A stretch of 34,384 nt of DNA from Bacillota bacterium (GTDB lineage Bacteria; Bacillota; Clostridia; Oscillospirales; Acutalibacteraceae). The translations under genes and the position numbers were made by a program. The stretch's first letter is position 1; each line of letters opens with the position of its first letter. The notes below the pieces were generated by a model. It made no database searches. It saw nothing but the letters and a program-made list of their open reading frames with translations, and had not been told where the DNA came from. The stretch lies in assembly GCA_029008595.1 (NCBI GenBank), contig JAQXJH010000055.1, positions 1 through 34,384 on the forward strand, given 5' to 3'. Of the stretch, positions 1 to 7,755 are shown piece after piece.

Positions 1-30
1 ATATACGGTCTGGCACCCGCGAAGAGCTTG

Positions 31-498
31 TTACTTGCTACCCGTAAACGGGTCGTATTCTTCCATCGTCAGTTGATCTGCCGCGGCATCTTCCTTCAAC
101 TGGTTCTGGATATACGCCGCTATCGCCTTTGTGTTCTTTCCGACCGTATCTACATAGTAGCCGCGGCACCAGAATTCTCGATTCCTATACTGGAATCGCG
201 CATTCCCCCACTTCTCGTAGATCATTAGACTACTTTTTCCTTTGAGATAACCCATGAAGCTCGAAACCGACATCTTCGGCGGAATCTCCAGGAGCATATG
301 TACATGGTCGATACACACTTCTGCCTCTAAGATTGCAGCTCCCTTCCATTCGCACAGCTTTCTGAGAATTGCACCGATTTCCTGTCTCCTGTCTCCGTAG
401 AATGCCTTTCTCCTATACTTCGGTGCAAACACCACATGATATTTGCAATTCCACTTCGTATGTGATAAACTATGTGCGTCATTCAGATTGTTTCTCAT
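31..498 (-). CDS. tnpA: IS200-type transposase TnpA (Y1 HUH single-strand transposase)
   Basis: This 155-aa protein has the normal length and layout of an IS200/IS605 TnpA, which cuts and rejoins single-stranded DNA through a 5'-phosphotyrosine link. The HUH metal-binding motif is seen as HVH at residues 65-67, and the catalytic tyrosine lies in YYVDTVG at about 114-115, followed by the helix with NQ near 132 that helps build the active site. The ATG at 498 is chosen because AAAGGAGG sits at the right distance upstream; the reading frame stays open to 717, but that extension covers the element's untranslated leader and left end. No frameshift or stop is seen, so the enzyme looks functional. 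It points away from the nnr operon and is insulated from it by a terminator at 640-712. Confidence 0.93.
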   Translation of the reverse strand: MRNNLNDAHSLSHTKWNCKYHVVFAPKYRRKAFYGDRRQEIGAILRKLCEWKGAAILEAEVCIDHVHMLLEIPPKMSVSSFMGYLKGKSSLMIYEKWGNARFQYRNREFWCRGYYVDTVGKNTKAIAAYIQNQLKEDAAADQLTMEEYDPFTGSK

Positions 499-508
499 TT
501 TGAATGTC

Positions 509-575
509 CTCCTTTTGGTGTTTCGTTTGCAGTTGCCAGACCGCAAACTTATTCTATCACCAAAAGGAGTTTTTT
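509..575 (-). promoter_or_regulatory. tnpA leader hairpin that can sequester the ribosome binding site
   Basis: CTCCTTTTGGTG (509-520) and CACCAAAAGGAG (558-569) are perfectly complementary over 12 bp. On the tnpA transcript the second arm contains the AAAGGAG Shine-Dalgarno, so folding would block translation. The loop holds a second small hairpin (GTTTGC 525-530 with GCAAAC 543-548). On the plus strand the outer hairpin is followed by six Ts (570-575), which makes it a possible terminator for RNA antisense to the tnpA start. IS200 is known to use both a leader hairpin and an antisense RNA; the antisense role here is inference. Confidence 0.75.
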
Positions 576-609
576 GTCCTGTTTTATAGTTATAAACGCT
601 TCCGAACCA

Positions 610-626
610 CCCACGCCTAGCGTGGG
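610..626 (-). repeat. IS200-type left-end palindrome
   Basis: CCCACG-CCTAG-CGTGGG forms a short hairpin about 110 bp upstream of the tnpA start. Subterminal hairpins of this sort are what TnpA recognises on single-stranded DNA. The position just inside the junction with the nnr operon terminator fits a left end. Confidence 0.65.
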
Positions 627-639
627 GTTTTCGACTGAC

Positions 640-712
640 AAAAAAAGGCTCCCGATTCCGGCAAAACGGTTCCTTTATACAAAAGAAACGGCGTTTTGCT
701 GTTACGGAAGCC
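640..712 (-). terminator. Terminator of the acpS-nnr-lipoprotein operon
   Basis: Read on the minus strand, GGCTTCCG pairs with CGGGAGCC (one G-U type mismatch), an inner GCAAAACG pairs with CGTTTTGC, and seven Ts follow. It lies 17 nt after the lipoprotein stop codon. The IS element begins immediately beyond the T tract. Confidence 0.75.
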
Positions 713-728
713 ATCATTTACGACCGGC

Positions 729-1247
729 TCATTCTCTTTCCGGTTCATCATTCCAAAAACGAACCGTCAGGCCTTTCTGACGGACGGCAATTTCCCGGAT
801 CGCACCGGCAGCATCTGTTTGTACCACGACCCCATTGACGCCGCCCTCACCGCTGAAGCTCCAGTATTCTCCGCTTTGCTCCGGCTTTCCGAAAGCCGGC
901 TGCGCAGAGCAGATCCTGAACACCTCAAAAAGAATTCCCGGCGCTCCCTGTTTCGGAAGATCGGCCAGAGCCGCGGTCTGTTCCTGGTTTTCAAAGGAAA
1001 TCGTCACATTTTCTCCGTTGCAGGAATATGCGGTTCCGGCCAGAGTATCCGGGTAACGGAATATCATCGTATAAATTCCGGGAACGGTGCTGTCCCAGGT
1101 TCCGCCAAAGGAAAGCTCGCCGTACTCGGCCGAAAAATCGGATCGAAACGCAAAGTCCGGTGCGTCCGGAACATGCTGCATGACTGCCGCGGTGCATCCG
1201 GTCGCAAGCAGACAGCAAAAAAGAATTGCGCAGAAAAAACGTTTCAA
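729..1247 (-). CDS. Small lipoprotein, possible LolA-like fold
   Basis: This 172-aa protein starts with a lipoprotein signal: two positive residues, a hydrophobic run, and the lipobox LATGC with Cys18 as the lipidation site, so it should be anchored on the outer face of the membrane. The start is a TTG at 1247, supported by CAGGA nine bases upstream inside the end of nnr. The rest is a run of short beta-strand-like segments (a PGIYTMIFRYP segment, a GENVTISFENQ segment, a basic-aromatic end LTVRFW) that resembles the pattern of LolA/LppX-type lipid-binding lipoproteins; this is inference from pattern only. It follows nnr by 5 nt and closes the operon. In Bacillus, acpS is also near a LolA-like lipoprotein gene (ydcC), which is suggestive. 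I do not assign a function. Confidence 0.75.
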   Translation of the reverse strand: MKRFFCAILFCCLLATGCTAAVMQHVPDAPDFAFRSDFSAEYGELSFGGTWDSTVPGIYTMIFRYPDTLAGTAYSCNGENVTISFENQEQTAALADLPKQGAPGILFEVFRICSAQPAFGKPEQSGEYWSFSGEGGVNGVVVQTDAAGAIREIAVRQKGLTVRFWNDEPERE

Positions 1248-1252
1248 ACGGA

Positions 1253-2794
1253 TCAGTCCTGTTTTTCCAGATTCAAAAACAGTTCCGGCAATTCATTGAG
1301 CAGTTCATGCGGCTGCATGGCTGTTCGGGAATGCTTCTGCGCACAGATGTCTCCGGCAGCACCGTGCAGCCATACGCCCAGCACCGCGGCATCTTCGGCG
1401 CTCAATCCCTGCGCAAGAAACGCCGCGATCATTCCCGCCAGCAGATCTCCGCTTCCGCCGCGCGCCATGCCTGCATTCCCTGTAGGATTGACCCATTGGC
1501 GTCCGTCCGGTGCTGCGATGACCGTATGGTGCCCCTTGAGAACCAGAACAACCCCATATTCCGCAGCAAACTCCGCCGCCAGAGTCGGGCGGGAAGCCTG
1601 TACCTGAGCCGTTGTCATCCCTGTAAGACGTGCCATTTCACCGGGATGCGGCGTCAACACCAAAGGAGCCTGAACCGTTTTCAGAATATCTTTATGCGCC
1701 GCAATGCAGTTTATACCATCCGCATCCAGTACCGTCGGAATTTTGGTCTGACGCAGCAGCATTTCCACTGCCTGAACCGTTTCAGGATCCGTTCCGATCC
1801 CGCAGCCCAGCAGACAGGAGGACGCCTGCTGCAAAGCATTCTGCAGCGGAGGAACGCTTTGCAGCGTCAGCCGCCCCGTCCCGGATTCCGGGAGCGGCAG
1901 GAATACTGCCTCCCACAAACAGGAAGCCGCACAGGGGTAAATGGAACGCGGCAGCGCAAGCTGAACCAGTCCGGCGCCGCAGCGCAGCGCAGCAGACGCC
2001 GCCAGCATAGCCGCGCCTGCCATTCCGTAAGAGCCGCACACACACAACGCCTTTCCGAAGCTTCCTTTATTGCTGTCTTCCGGTCGCCGCGGCAGCATTT
2101 GTTTTGCCCAGCTTTTATCCGGGATCCACGCCTGAACGGGCTGACGACATAAAACTGCTTCCGGGATCCCGAGCGAAAGCACCGTTACACGGCCGCAGCA
2201 TCCTTCCGCCGGCATATGCCAATGCACGGGCTTCGCTGTGGAAAACGTCAGCGTATCATCTGCGACAAAGCAGACCGATGCGGTTTGCGCAGAGTCGCAT
2301 TCCGTTCCGCTGGGAAGGTCGATCGCCACACGATGCGCGTCTGAGGCATTGGCCGCCGCAAGCACCCGGGCTGCTGCTTCGTCCGTCTCACCGTGAAAAC
2401 CGATGCCGTAAACCGCGTCGACAATCAGATCGGCCGCCGCACACAGCTCTTTCAGTTCCGACAGCGAAAGATCCGTATAAAAACCGACTTTTTCGTTTTT
2501 GGCCCGCTCGTACATGGTTCGGGCATCCGGTGTACGCGGTTCACCTTTCACCAGAAGCACATCTGTCTTGCCGCCTGTCTGCGCCAGAACACGCGCGATC
2601 ACAAACCCATCGCCGCCGTTGTTGCCGTTTCCGCACAGGATCAGCGTCCGTTTTTCTGCCGCCCCGCATTTTGCAAGAAGGTAACGTGCAGCGGCATTTC
2701 CTGCCCGTTCCATCAGATCAAAATGGCAGATTCCTGCCGATGCCGCTCTGTTTTCCAGTTCCCGCGTCTGCTGCGCCGTCAGAATCTTTTTCAT
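1253..2794 (-). CDS. nnr: Bifunctional NAD(P)H-hydrate epimerase / ADP-dependent dehydratase
   Basis: The 513-aa protein fuses the two enzymes that repair hydrated NADH and NADPH. The N-terminal half (about 1-215) is the YjeF_N epimerase, shown by GNGNNGGDG at 55-63 and the DAVYGIGFHG and LPSG motifs. The C-terminal half (about 230-505) is the ribokinase-like dehydratase, with LDADGIN, LTPHPGEMARL and the catalytic loop GGSGD at 446-450. Length is normal for the fused form. Its ATG overlaps the acpS stop codon as ATGA, showing translational coupling, and the lipoprotein follows after 5 nt. The enzyme is cytosolic and constitutive in role. The acpS-nnr pairing is common in Bacillota. Confidence 0.95.
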   Translation of the reverse strand: MKKILTAQQTRELENRAASAGICHFDLMERAGNAAARYLLAKCGAAEKRTLILCGNGNNGGDGFVIARVLAQTGGKTDVLLVKGEPRTPDARTMYERAKNEKVGFYTDLSLSELKELCAAADLIVDAVYGIGFHGETDEAAARVLAAANASDAHRVAIDLPSGTECDSAQTASVCFVADDTLTFSTAKPVHWHMPAEGCCGRVTVLSLGIPEAVLCRQPVQAWIPDKSWAKQMLPRRPEDSNKGSFGKALCVCGSYGMAGAAMLAASAALRCGAGLVQLALPRSIYPCAASCLWEAVFLPLPESGTGRLTLQSVPPLQNALQQASSCLLGCGIGTDPETVQAVEMLLRQTKIPTVLDADGINCIAAHKDILKTVQAPLVLTPHPGEMARLTGMTTAQVQASRPTLAAEFAAEYGVVLVLKGHHTVIAAPDGRQWVNPTGNAGMARGGSGDLLAGMIAAFLAQGLSAEDAAVLGVWLHGAAGDICAQKHSRTAMQPHELLNELPELFLNLEKQD

Positions 2795-3183
2795 TCTGTT
2801 CCCTCTCTCTTTGAATCCTGCCGCACCTCTCCGAGAACGACTGCCGCCGCATAAAGGCGCGTATGCGTTATGCTGACGGAAAAGACCGCGCCCGATTTCT
2901 GCGCCAGACGCAGCGCCTCGCCGCTGAAAGCAAGGTACGGACTTCCGTTTTCTCTGCGCAGGAGCTGTACCTCAGACAATGCAAAACCGGAGATCCCCGT
3001 TCCCAGTGCTTTGCCGAACGCCTCTTTTGCACAAAAACTTGCCGCAACGCTCTGGCACGGAAAACCGCGCAGCGAAAGCTGACGGTATTCCTCTTCCCCC
3101 AGAACCCTGCGGCAAAAACGCGGTCGCTGCATTGCTTTCCGGATGCGGTCAATTTCGACCAGATCAAGCCCGGTTAAAAGCAT
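2791..3183 (-). CDS. acpS: Holo-[acyl-carrier-protein] synthase
   Basis: AcpS moves the 4'-phosphopantetheine arm from CoA to a serine of acyl carrier protein, activating it for fatty acid synthesis. The 130-aa length fits. The Mg-binding residues are visible as Asp7 in GLDLVEIDRI and Glu54 in FCAKEAFGKALGTG, and the C-terminal SITHT (104-108) matches the family's S(I/L)SHT strand. The start overlaps the end of the upstream membrane protein gene by 20 bp, and its stop overlaps the nnr start, so the three genes are read from one message. Confidence 0.95.
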   Translation of the reverse strand: MLLTGLDLVEIDRIRKAMQRPRFCRRVLGEEEYRQLSLRGFPCQSVAASFCAKEAFGKALGTGISGFALSEVQLLRRENGSPYLAFSGEALRLAQKSGAVFSVSITHTRLYAAAVVLGEVRQDSKREGTE

Positions 3184-3700
3184 GGAACGCCACCTGTCTT
3201 CTCAAAAACGGCTTCATGGCTGCCAGCGTACGCTCATCCGGCGAAAACACCACAAGAGTCTGACCGAAATCCTTATGCGTCAATTCAGCGCACCAGATTT
3301 CATGCTCCGGGTTCGCATCGTCCAGACGAAGCACCTTGCCGAATGTCCGCTGTGCATACTGCTCTTCTTTATAGATCTGCATCGCTTCCACGTCGCGGGA
3401 TTCAAAGGTGATCATTCTTTTTCTTCTGCGGCGGGAAACGATCTTATCGATTACAACATAGCCATTGGTCACGCTGTACTCGAATTCCACACGCATGCTG
3501 GAAATCAGGTACCACATCAGAAAAATAACACCGGCTGTGATAATGGTAAACAGCATCAGCCAGATCTGGAATCCCAGAATCATTGCGACATAGTTCAGGA
3601 CAATGAAAAGGACGATTCCGCCGACGATGATTCCTGCGACCTTAAGATAATCCGTGTTGTTCCATTTCTTTTTTACGATCTGTTCAATAAATACGTCCAA
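3164..3700 (-). CDS. Small two-helix membrane protein, DUF6106-like
   Basis: The 178-aa product begins MDVFIEQIVKKK, has two adjacent transmembrane segments (about 22-40 and 45-66), then a basic RRRRKR stretch and a soluble, beta-rich tail of about 100 residues that should face the cytosol. The pattern fits the DUF6106 proteins of Clostridia, recognised from memory and not checked. I place the start at a TTG at 3700 because GGGAGGAG lies 8 nt upstream; an earlier in-frame TTG at about 3718 overlaps that site and cannot use it. It is the first gene of the acpS operon and overlaps acpS by 20 bp. No function is known to me. Confidence 0.8.
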   Translation of the reverse strand: MDVFIEQIVKKKWNNTDYLKVAGIIVGGIVLFIVLNYVAMILGFQIWLMLFTIITAGVIFLMWYLISSMRVEFEYSVTNGYVVIDKIVSRRRRKRMITFESRDVEAMQIYKEEQYAQRTFGKVLRLDDANPEHEIWCAELTHKDFGQTLVVFSPDERTLAAMKPFLRRQVAFHAFNRA

Positions 3701-3785
3701 CTTGAATGCTCCTCCCAATTGCCAGCAAACGTTTTTCCTGTGCGTCGGGATGAAACCGGCGCGTTTGCTTTCGGTTAGTTAATTT

Positions 3786-3814
3786 ATTATAGCATATCAA
3801 TTCTGCGTTTTCAA
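3786..3814 (-). promoter_or_regulatory. Sigma-A promoter of the DUF6106-acpS-nnr operon
   Basis: On the minus strand TTGAAA (3809-3814) and TATAAT (3786-3791) are 17 bp apart, with TGC directly before the -10. This is a near-perfect extended promoter about 85 bp upstream of the first start codon. Confidence 0.8.
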
Positions 3815-3911
3815 TCAATCGGCAGCGCAAAATTGTAAACAATTTGTATTCCTTTGCAGGATCATTTCCGTCTAAAAAAAGCGGAATTTACTGTTCTTTT
3901 CTGCTTGAATT

Positions 3912-3920
3912 TGTTATAAT
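3912..3920 (+). promoter_or_regulatory. Extended -10 promoter of the ppx-ppk operon
   Basis: TGTTATAAT gives a perfect -10 with the TGn extension, 44 bp before the ppx ATG. No good -35 is seen at 17 bp; CTGTTC at 3891-3896 (18 bp) is the nearest candidate. Confidence 0.65.
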
Positions 3921-3964
3921 ACAATTAAAGTGTTTTCTCAAATGAAAAGCCGGGAGGAATTCTG

Positions 3965-5521
3965 ATGGCAAGCAAAAAATTATCCAGAGCCGCCGCCGTG
4001 ATCGATATCGGTTCCAATCGGATCAAAATGCATATTTCTCAGCTGAAAAAGGATACCATTCAGAATCTGGAACGTCTGGAGGTTCCGCTTCATCTTGGGC
4101 GCGAAGTTTTTCATTCCGGAAAAATCAGTTATGAAAGCTTTCTGGAGCTTTCGCGCATTCTGAAGGGCTTTTCCGCCGAAATCAAAGCATACGGTATTTC
4201 ACAATACCGCATGGTCGCGACAACTGCCGTGCGGGAAGCGCTCAACCGCGCTTATATTACCGATATGCTGCGCATTCAGAACGGGCTGGAGCTGACCGTT
4301 CTGGACGAAGACGAAGAAAAATCGCTGATTTATTTTCAGGCGTTTTCGATCCTTGCGCAGAACGGACTGGTTCCGGACAACGGGCTGCTTTCCTATATCG
4401 GTACCGGCAACACCGGGATCGCTCTTTGCCGCGGCGACACGGTTGCTTTCACGCAGACCCTTCCGGTCGGTACACTGAAGCTGCAGGATCTTTTCGGCAC
4501 CGCTCCGGTGCTTTCTGCCGGTTTTTCTGAAATGCTGCAGGAGTATCTGACAGTCCTCTACCGCCAGCTGGATTTTGTTCGCTCCGACTACCCGGCCAGC
4601 CAGCTGATCGCTGCCGGCGCCGAACCGGAAGAACTGGCAAAACTGTGTTCCGCCGTGCAGCAAAACGGTCTTTATCGCGTAAAAACAGCGGATCTGAAAG
4701 CTCTTTCCCGTCAGATGGAGGGAATGACGCCTCAAAAGATCGGTTTTAAATTCAATATTTCCGAAGAGCGCGCCGCATCGCTGATGATGGCCTGCGCCAT
4801 TCTTCAGCAGCCGCTCTCCATGCTTTCCGCCGAAGAAGTCTGGATCCCGCATGCAGAACTGCCGGATGCCGTGATGCGCACGCTGCTTGTTCCCGGAGAA
4901 GCAGCCGCCTACGCACGGGAACTGCGGAAGGGTTCTGTCGCCTGTGCGAAAGAAATCGCCGCGCGGTTTCATCCGAACAGCGTCCACCGCGAATTTGTAT
5001 CCGATACCGCCTGCCTGTTGTTCGACAAAATGAAATCTCTGCATGGGCTGGGCCGCGACAGCCGCCTCCTTCTGGAACTGGCCGCACTGCTTCACGAATG
5101 CGGTTACCATGTCAATTCCAGCACACATGCGGCTTCCACTTTTTCTTTGATCCGTTCGCTGCGCCTTTACGGACTTTCGCCGCGCGACAATCTGTTTGTC
5201 GCACAGATCGCGCGGCAGGAGACGCAGCCGTCGCCGGTGTTTCCCGATTCCGAATCTGCCCTGCTTTCCGAATCGGAGCAGCTGATGGTTTCCAAACTCA
5301 GCGCGATCTTCCGCCTTGCGAACGCACTGGACTGTTCCAAAAAGCAAAAACTCGGCGGCATTAAAATCCGGATCGAGGAAAACGAACTTCGCATCACCGC
5401 AGTTTCGCAGAAAGACGCGCTTTTGGAGCGCTGGGCATTTGACCAATGCTCCGGCTTTTTCGAAGAAGTATTCGGCCTGAAACCCACCCTGCGCCTGAAA
5501 CTGAACAGCGGATCTGTGTAA
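3965..5521 (+). CDS. ppx: Ppx/GppA-family phosphatase with HD-like C-terminal domain, divergent active site
   Basis: The 518-aa protein has the sugar-kinase/HSP70-like N-terminal fold of exopolyphosphatases and pppGpp phosphatases: phosphate motif DIGSNRIKM at 14-22, TTAVREA near 86-92 and the acidic segment DEDEEKSLIY at 114-123. It continues into an HD-like helical domain with LLHECGYHVN at 375-384 and His388, as in full-length Ppx. The second phosphate motif, usually DIGGGSTE, reads YIGTGNTG at 144-151, so the Asp and Glu expected there are missing; the HD pair is HE. The start ATG at 3965 follows GGGAGGA. It sits 42 nt before ppk1 in one operon, which supports a role in polyphosphate balance, either as an enzyme of altered specificity or as a binding or regulatory protein. 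Confidence 0.87.
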   Translation: MASKKLSRAAAVIDIGSNRIKMHISQLKKDTIQNLERLEVPLHLGREVFHSGKISYESFLELSRILKGFSAEIKAYGISQYRMVATTAVREALNRAYITDMLRIQNGLELTVLDEDEEKSLIYFQAFSILAQNGLVPDNGLLSYIGTGNTGIALCRGDTVAFTQTLPVGTLKLQDLFGTAPVLSAGFSEMLQEYLTVLYRQLDFVRSDYPASQLIAAGAEPEELAKLCSAVQQNGLYRVKTADLKALSRQMEGMTPQKIGFKFNISEERAASLMMACAILQQPLSMLSAEEVWIPHAELPDAVMRTLLVPGEAAAYARELRKGSVACAKEIAARFHPNSVHREFVSDTACLLFDKMKSLHGLGRDSRLLLELAALLHECGYHVNSSTHAASTFSLIRSLRLYGLSPRDNLFVAQIARQETQPSPVFPDSESALLSESEQLMVSKLSAIFRLANALDCSKKQKLGGIKIRIEENELRITAVSQKDALLERWAFDQCSGFFEEVFGLKPTLRLKLNSGSV

Positions 5522-5563
5522 CAGCTTCTGCGTTTTTCATTCTTCAGAAAGGATCTTGGAATC

Positions 5564-7678
5564 ATGATAAAAAAAGACAACGCTCCTTTACAGCCTGTTT
5601 TTACAAACCGGGAACTGAGCTGGATGGATTTTAACGGCCGTGTTCTGGAAGAGGCCAACAAGAAGGAAAGCCCCGTGCTGGAACGAATGAAATTTCTTTC
5701 CATCACCGCTTCCAATCTGGACGAATTCTATATGGTGCGGGTCGCCGGGCTTCAGGAACAGGTGCTTTCCAAATACAAGGCCCCCGATATCTCCGGAATG
5801 CTGCCCGCCGAACAGCTGAAAGCTCTTTCCGAAAAAATACACGGTTTCTGCGAACAGCAGTACGCCTGCTTTCACCGCTCCATCCTTCCGGAGCTGCATC
5901 GCGCCGGAATCGAGCTGCTGAGCGGCAGCGAACTTTCCGGACGGCAGCAGCAGTATCTGGATGATTACTTTGACCGCGTGCTTTTTCCGGTACTGACGCC
6001 GCTGGCGGTCGACCGCAGCCGTCCGTTCCCGCTGCTCGCAAACAAAAGCCTGAATATTGCCGTCCGCCTTCTCGGCGAAGAGGGCGAACCGGATTTTGCC
6101 GTCGTACAGGTTCCGTCTATCCTTTCGCGCTTTCTGGAGCTGCCGGGCTGCGAGGACGGAATGCACGCCTTCATTCTGCTGGAAAACGTTATCATGCTGC
6201 AGATGCACAAGCTGTTTGAACTGCATCCTATCAAGGCCATGAGCCCCTTCCGCGTAACGCGGGATTCCGATCTTTCCATCGACGAAGAAGCGGAGGATCT
6301 GCTTTCCGAAATTCAGAAATCCATCAAGGAACGCAAACGCGGCCGTCCCGCGCGGCTGGAGCTGCTGCAGAACTGCGACCGGGAGACCATGGAATTCCTG
6401 ACCGATATGCTGGACGTTCAGCCCTGTGACATTTACGAAGTGCCCGGACCGCTCGACCTGACATTCTGCATGAAGTTCAGTATGCTGCCCGGCTATGACA
6501 AACTGCGTGTTCCTCCGATCGTTCCTGTTGAGCCTGCCGATTTTTACGGCTGCACCGATATGTTTTCATGGATCCGGCAAAAAGACCGGATGGTGCACCA
6601 CCCTTACGAAAGCTTCAACTGCGTCGTGGACTTTGTGCGGCAGGCGGCAAACGACCCCGAGGTGCTCGCGATCAAACAGACGCTTTACCGGGTAAGTGGG
6701 AATTCCCCGATCATTGCGGCGCTGATCCGTGCGGCCGAAAACGGAAAGCAGGTCACGGTTCTTGTGGAGCTGAAGGCGCGCTTTGACGAGGAAAACAATA
6801 TTCACTGGGCAAAAAAACTGGAGGAGGCTGGATGCCATGTGATTTACGGGCTTTCCGGACTGAAAACCCACTGCAAGATCCTGCTGGTCGTCCGGCGCGA
6901 GGAAGACGGCATCCGGCGCTATGTCCACATGAGCACCGGGAACTACAATGATTCTACCGCAAGACTTTATACCGACATCGGACTGTTCACCTGCAATGAT
7001 TATTTCGGCGAAGACGCTTCTTCCCTCTTCAACGTTCTGACCGGGTATTCCCGGCCGCCGGAATACAATAAAATGATCGTTGCACCGGACGGAATGAAGA
7101 AAACCTTCTGCCGCCTGATCGACCAGGAGCTGGAAAATGCGCAGAAAGGTCTTCCGTGCGGCATCACCGCGAAGGTCAATTCTTTGGTCGATCCGGTGAT
7201 CATCGAACATCTTTACGCGGCGTCGCAGGCGGGCGTTCCCATTCGCCTGATCGTCCGCGGGATCTGTTGCCTGAAAGCCGGCATTGCCGGACTGAGCGAA
7301 AACATTACGGTGATCAGCATCGTCGGTCAGCTGCTGGAACATAGCCGGATCTTCCGGTTTGAAAACGGCGGGGCGCCGAAAATTTTTCTCGGCAGCGCCG
7401 ACTGGATGCCCCGGAACCTTGACCGGCGCGTGGAATTGGTCTTTCCTGTGGAGGATCCCGATCTGCGTCAGCGGCTTTTTGATACGCTGGATCTAATGCT
7501 CAGCGATACGACCAATGCCCGTATTCAGCTGCCGGATTCCTCCTATACCGCCGTTGCAAAGCGCGGCCGAAAGGCGGTCAATTCTCAGGCGGAATTCTAT
7601 AAACGTGCAAAAAGCCGGCTGAAAGCGGCAGAAAAGCAAAATTCGGGTCTGCCTTCAGGCTCTGACCCGAACCAATAA
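5564..7678 (+). CDS. ppk1: Polyphosphate kinase 1
   Basis: PPK1 reversibly polymerises the terminal phosphate of ATP into inorganic polyphosphate. The 704-aa length is normal. The N domain opens with the family signature NRELSWMDFNGRVLEEA (15-31) and SNLDEFYMVRVAG (50-62, with Asn and Arg of the ATP site). The two phospholipase D-like halves contain the autophosphorylated histidine His436 in the HCK (HxK) motif, the conserved HMSTGNYN at 455-462, and the second essential histidine His593 in LEHSRIF. The SIVG and GSADWMPRNLDRRVE motifs are intact. The start is supported by AAAGGAT 14 nt upstream. It is co-transcribed with the Ppx homologue, a classic pairing, and precedes pfk by 77 nt without a visible terminator. 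Confidence 0.97.
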   Translation: MIKKDNAPLQPVFTNRELSWMDFNGRVLEEANKKESPVLERMKFLSITASNLDEFYMVRVAGLQEQVLSKYKAPDISGMLPAEQLKALSEKIHGFCEQQYACFHRSILPELHRAGIELLSGSELSGRQQQYLDDYFDRVLFPVLTPLAVDRSRPFPLLANKSLNIAVRLLGEEGEPDFAVVQVPSILSRFLELPGCEDGMHAFILLENVIMLQMHKLFELHPIKAMSPFRVTRDSDLSIDEEAEDLLSEIQKSIKERKRGRPARLELLQNCDRETMEFLTDMLDVQPCDIYEVPGPLDLTFCMKFSMLPGYDKLRVPPIVPVEPADFYGCTDMFSWIRQKDRMVHHPYESFNCVVDFVRQAANDPEVLAIKQTLYRVSGNSPIIAALIRAAENGKQVTVLVELKARFDEENNIHWAKKLEEAGCHVIYGLSGLKTHCKILLVVRREEDGIRRYVHMSTGNYNDSTARLYTDIGLFTCNDYFGEDASSLFNVLTGYSRPPEYNKMIVAPDGMKKTFCRLIDQELENAQKGLPCGITAKVNSLVDPVIIEHLYAASQAGVPIRLIVRGICCLKAGIAGLSENITVISIVGQLLEHSRIFRFENGGAPKIFLGSADWMPRNLDRRVELVFPVEDPDLRQRLFDTLDLMLSDTTNARIQLPDSSYTAVAKRGRKAVNSQAEFYKRAKSRLKAAEKQNSGLPSGSDPNQ

Positions 7679-7755
7679 AACATCGTTCCGTGTTCCGGTC
7701 TATCCGGCCGAAAGCGGAACAAATCATCCACAAAATGGAAAGGAAGCACAACGAT

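Larger units (their letters stand above)
1..635 (-). mobile_element. IS200/IS605-family insertion sequence, partial at window edge
   Basis: The element carries a single intact tnpA on the minus strand and a left-end imperfect palindrome at 610-626, as expected for the IS200 group, which has no terminal inverted repeats and moves as single-stranded DNA. The left-end boundary lies near 627-640 but cannot be fixed without an empty site. The other end lies within or beyond bases 1-30 and is not resolved. A further palindrome (ACCCGT-AA-ACGGGT, 40-53) sits in the last codons of tnpA. No accessory tnpB is visible in the window. Confidence 0.85.

Noticed and set aside
1226..2152. Long plus-strand open frame opposite nnr
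   Set aside because: It is an antisense shadow: nnr has complete family motifs in the other frame and the plus-strand product has no recognisable motif or ribosome binding site.
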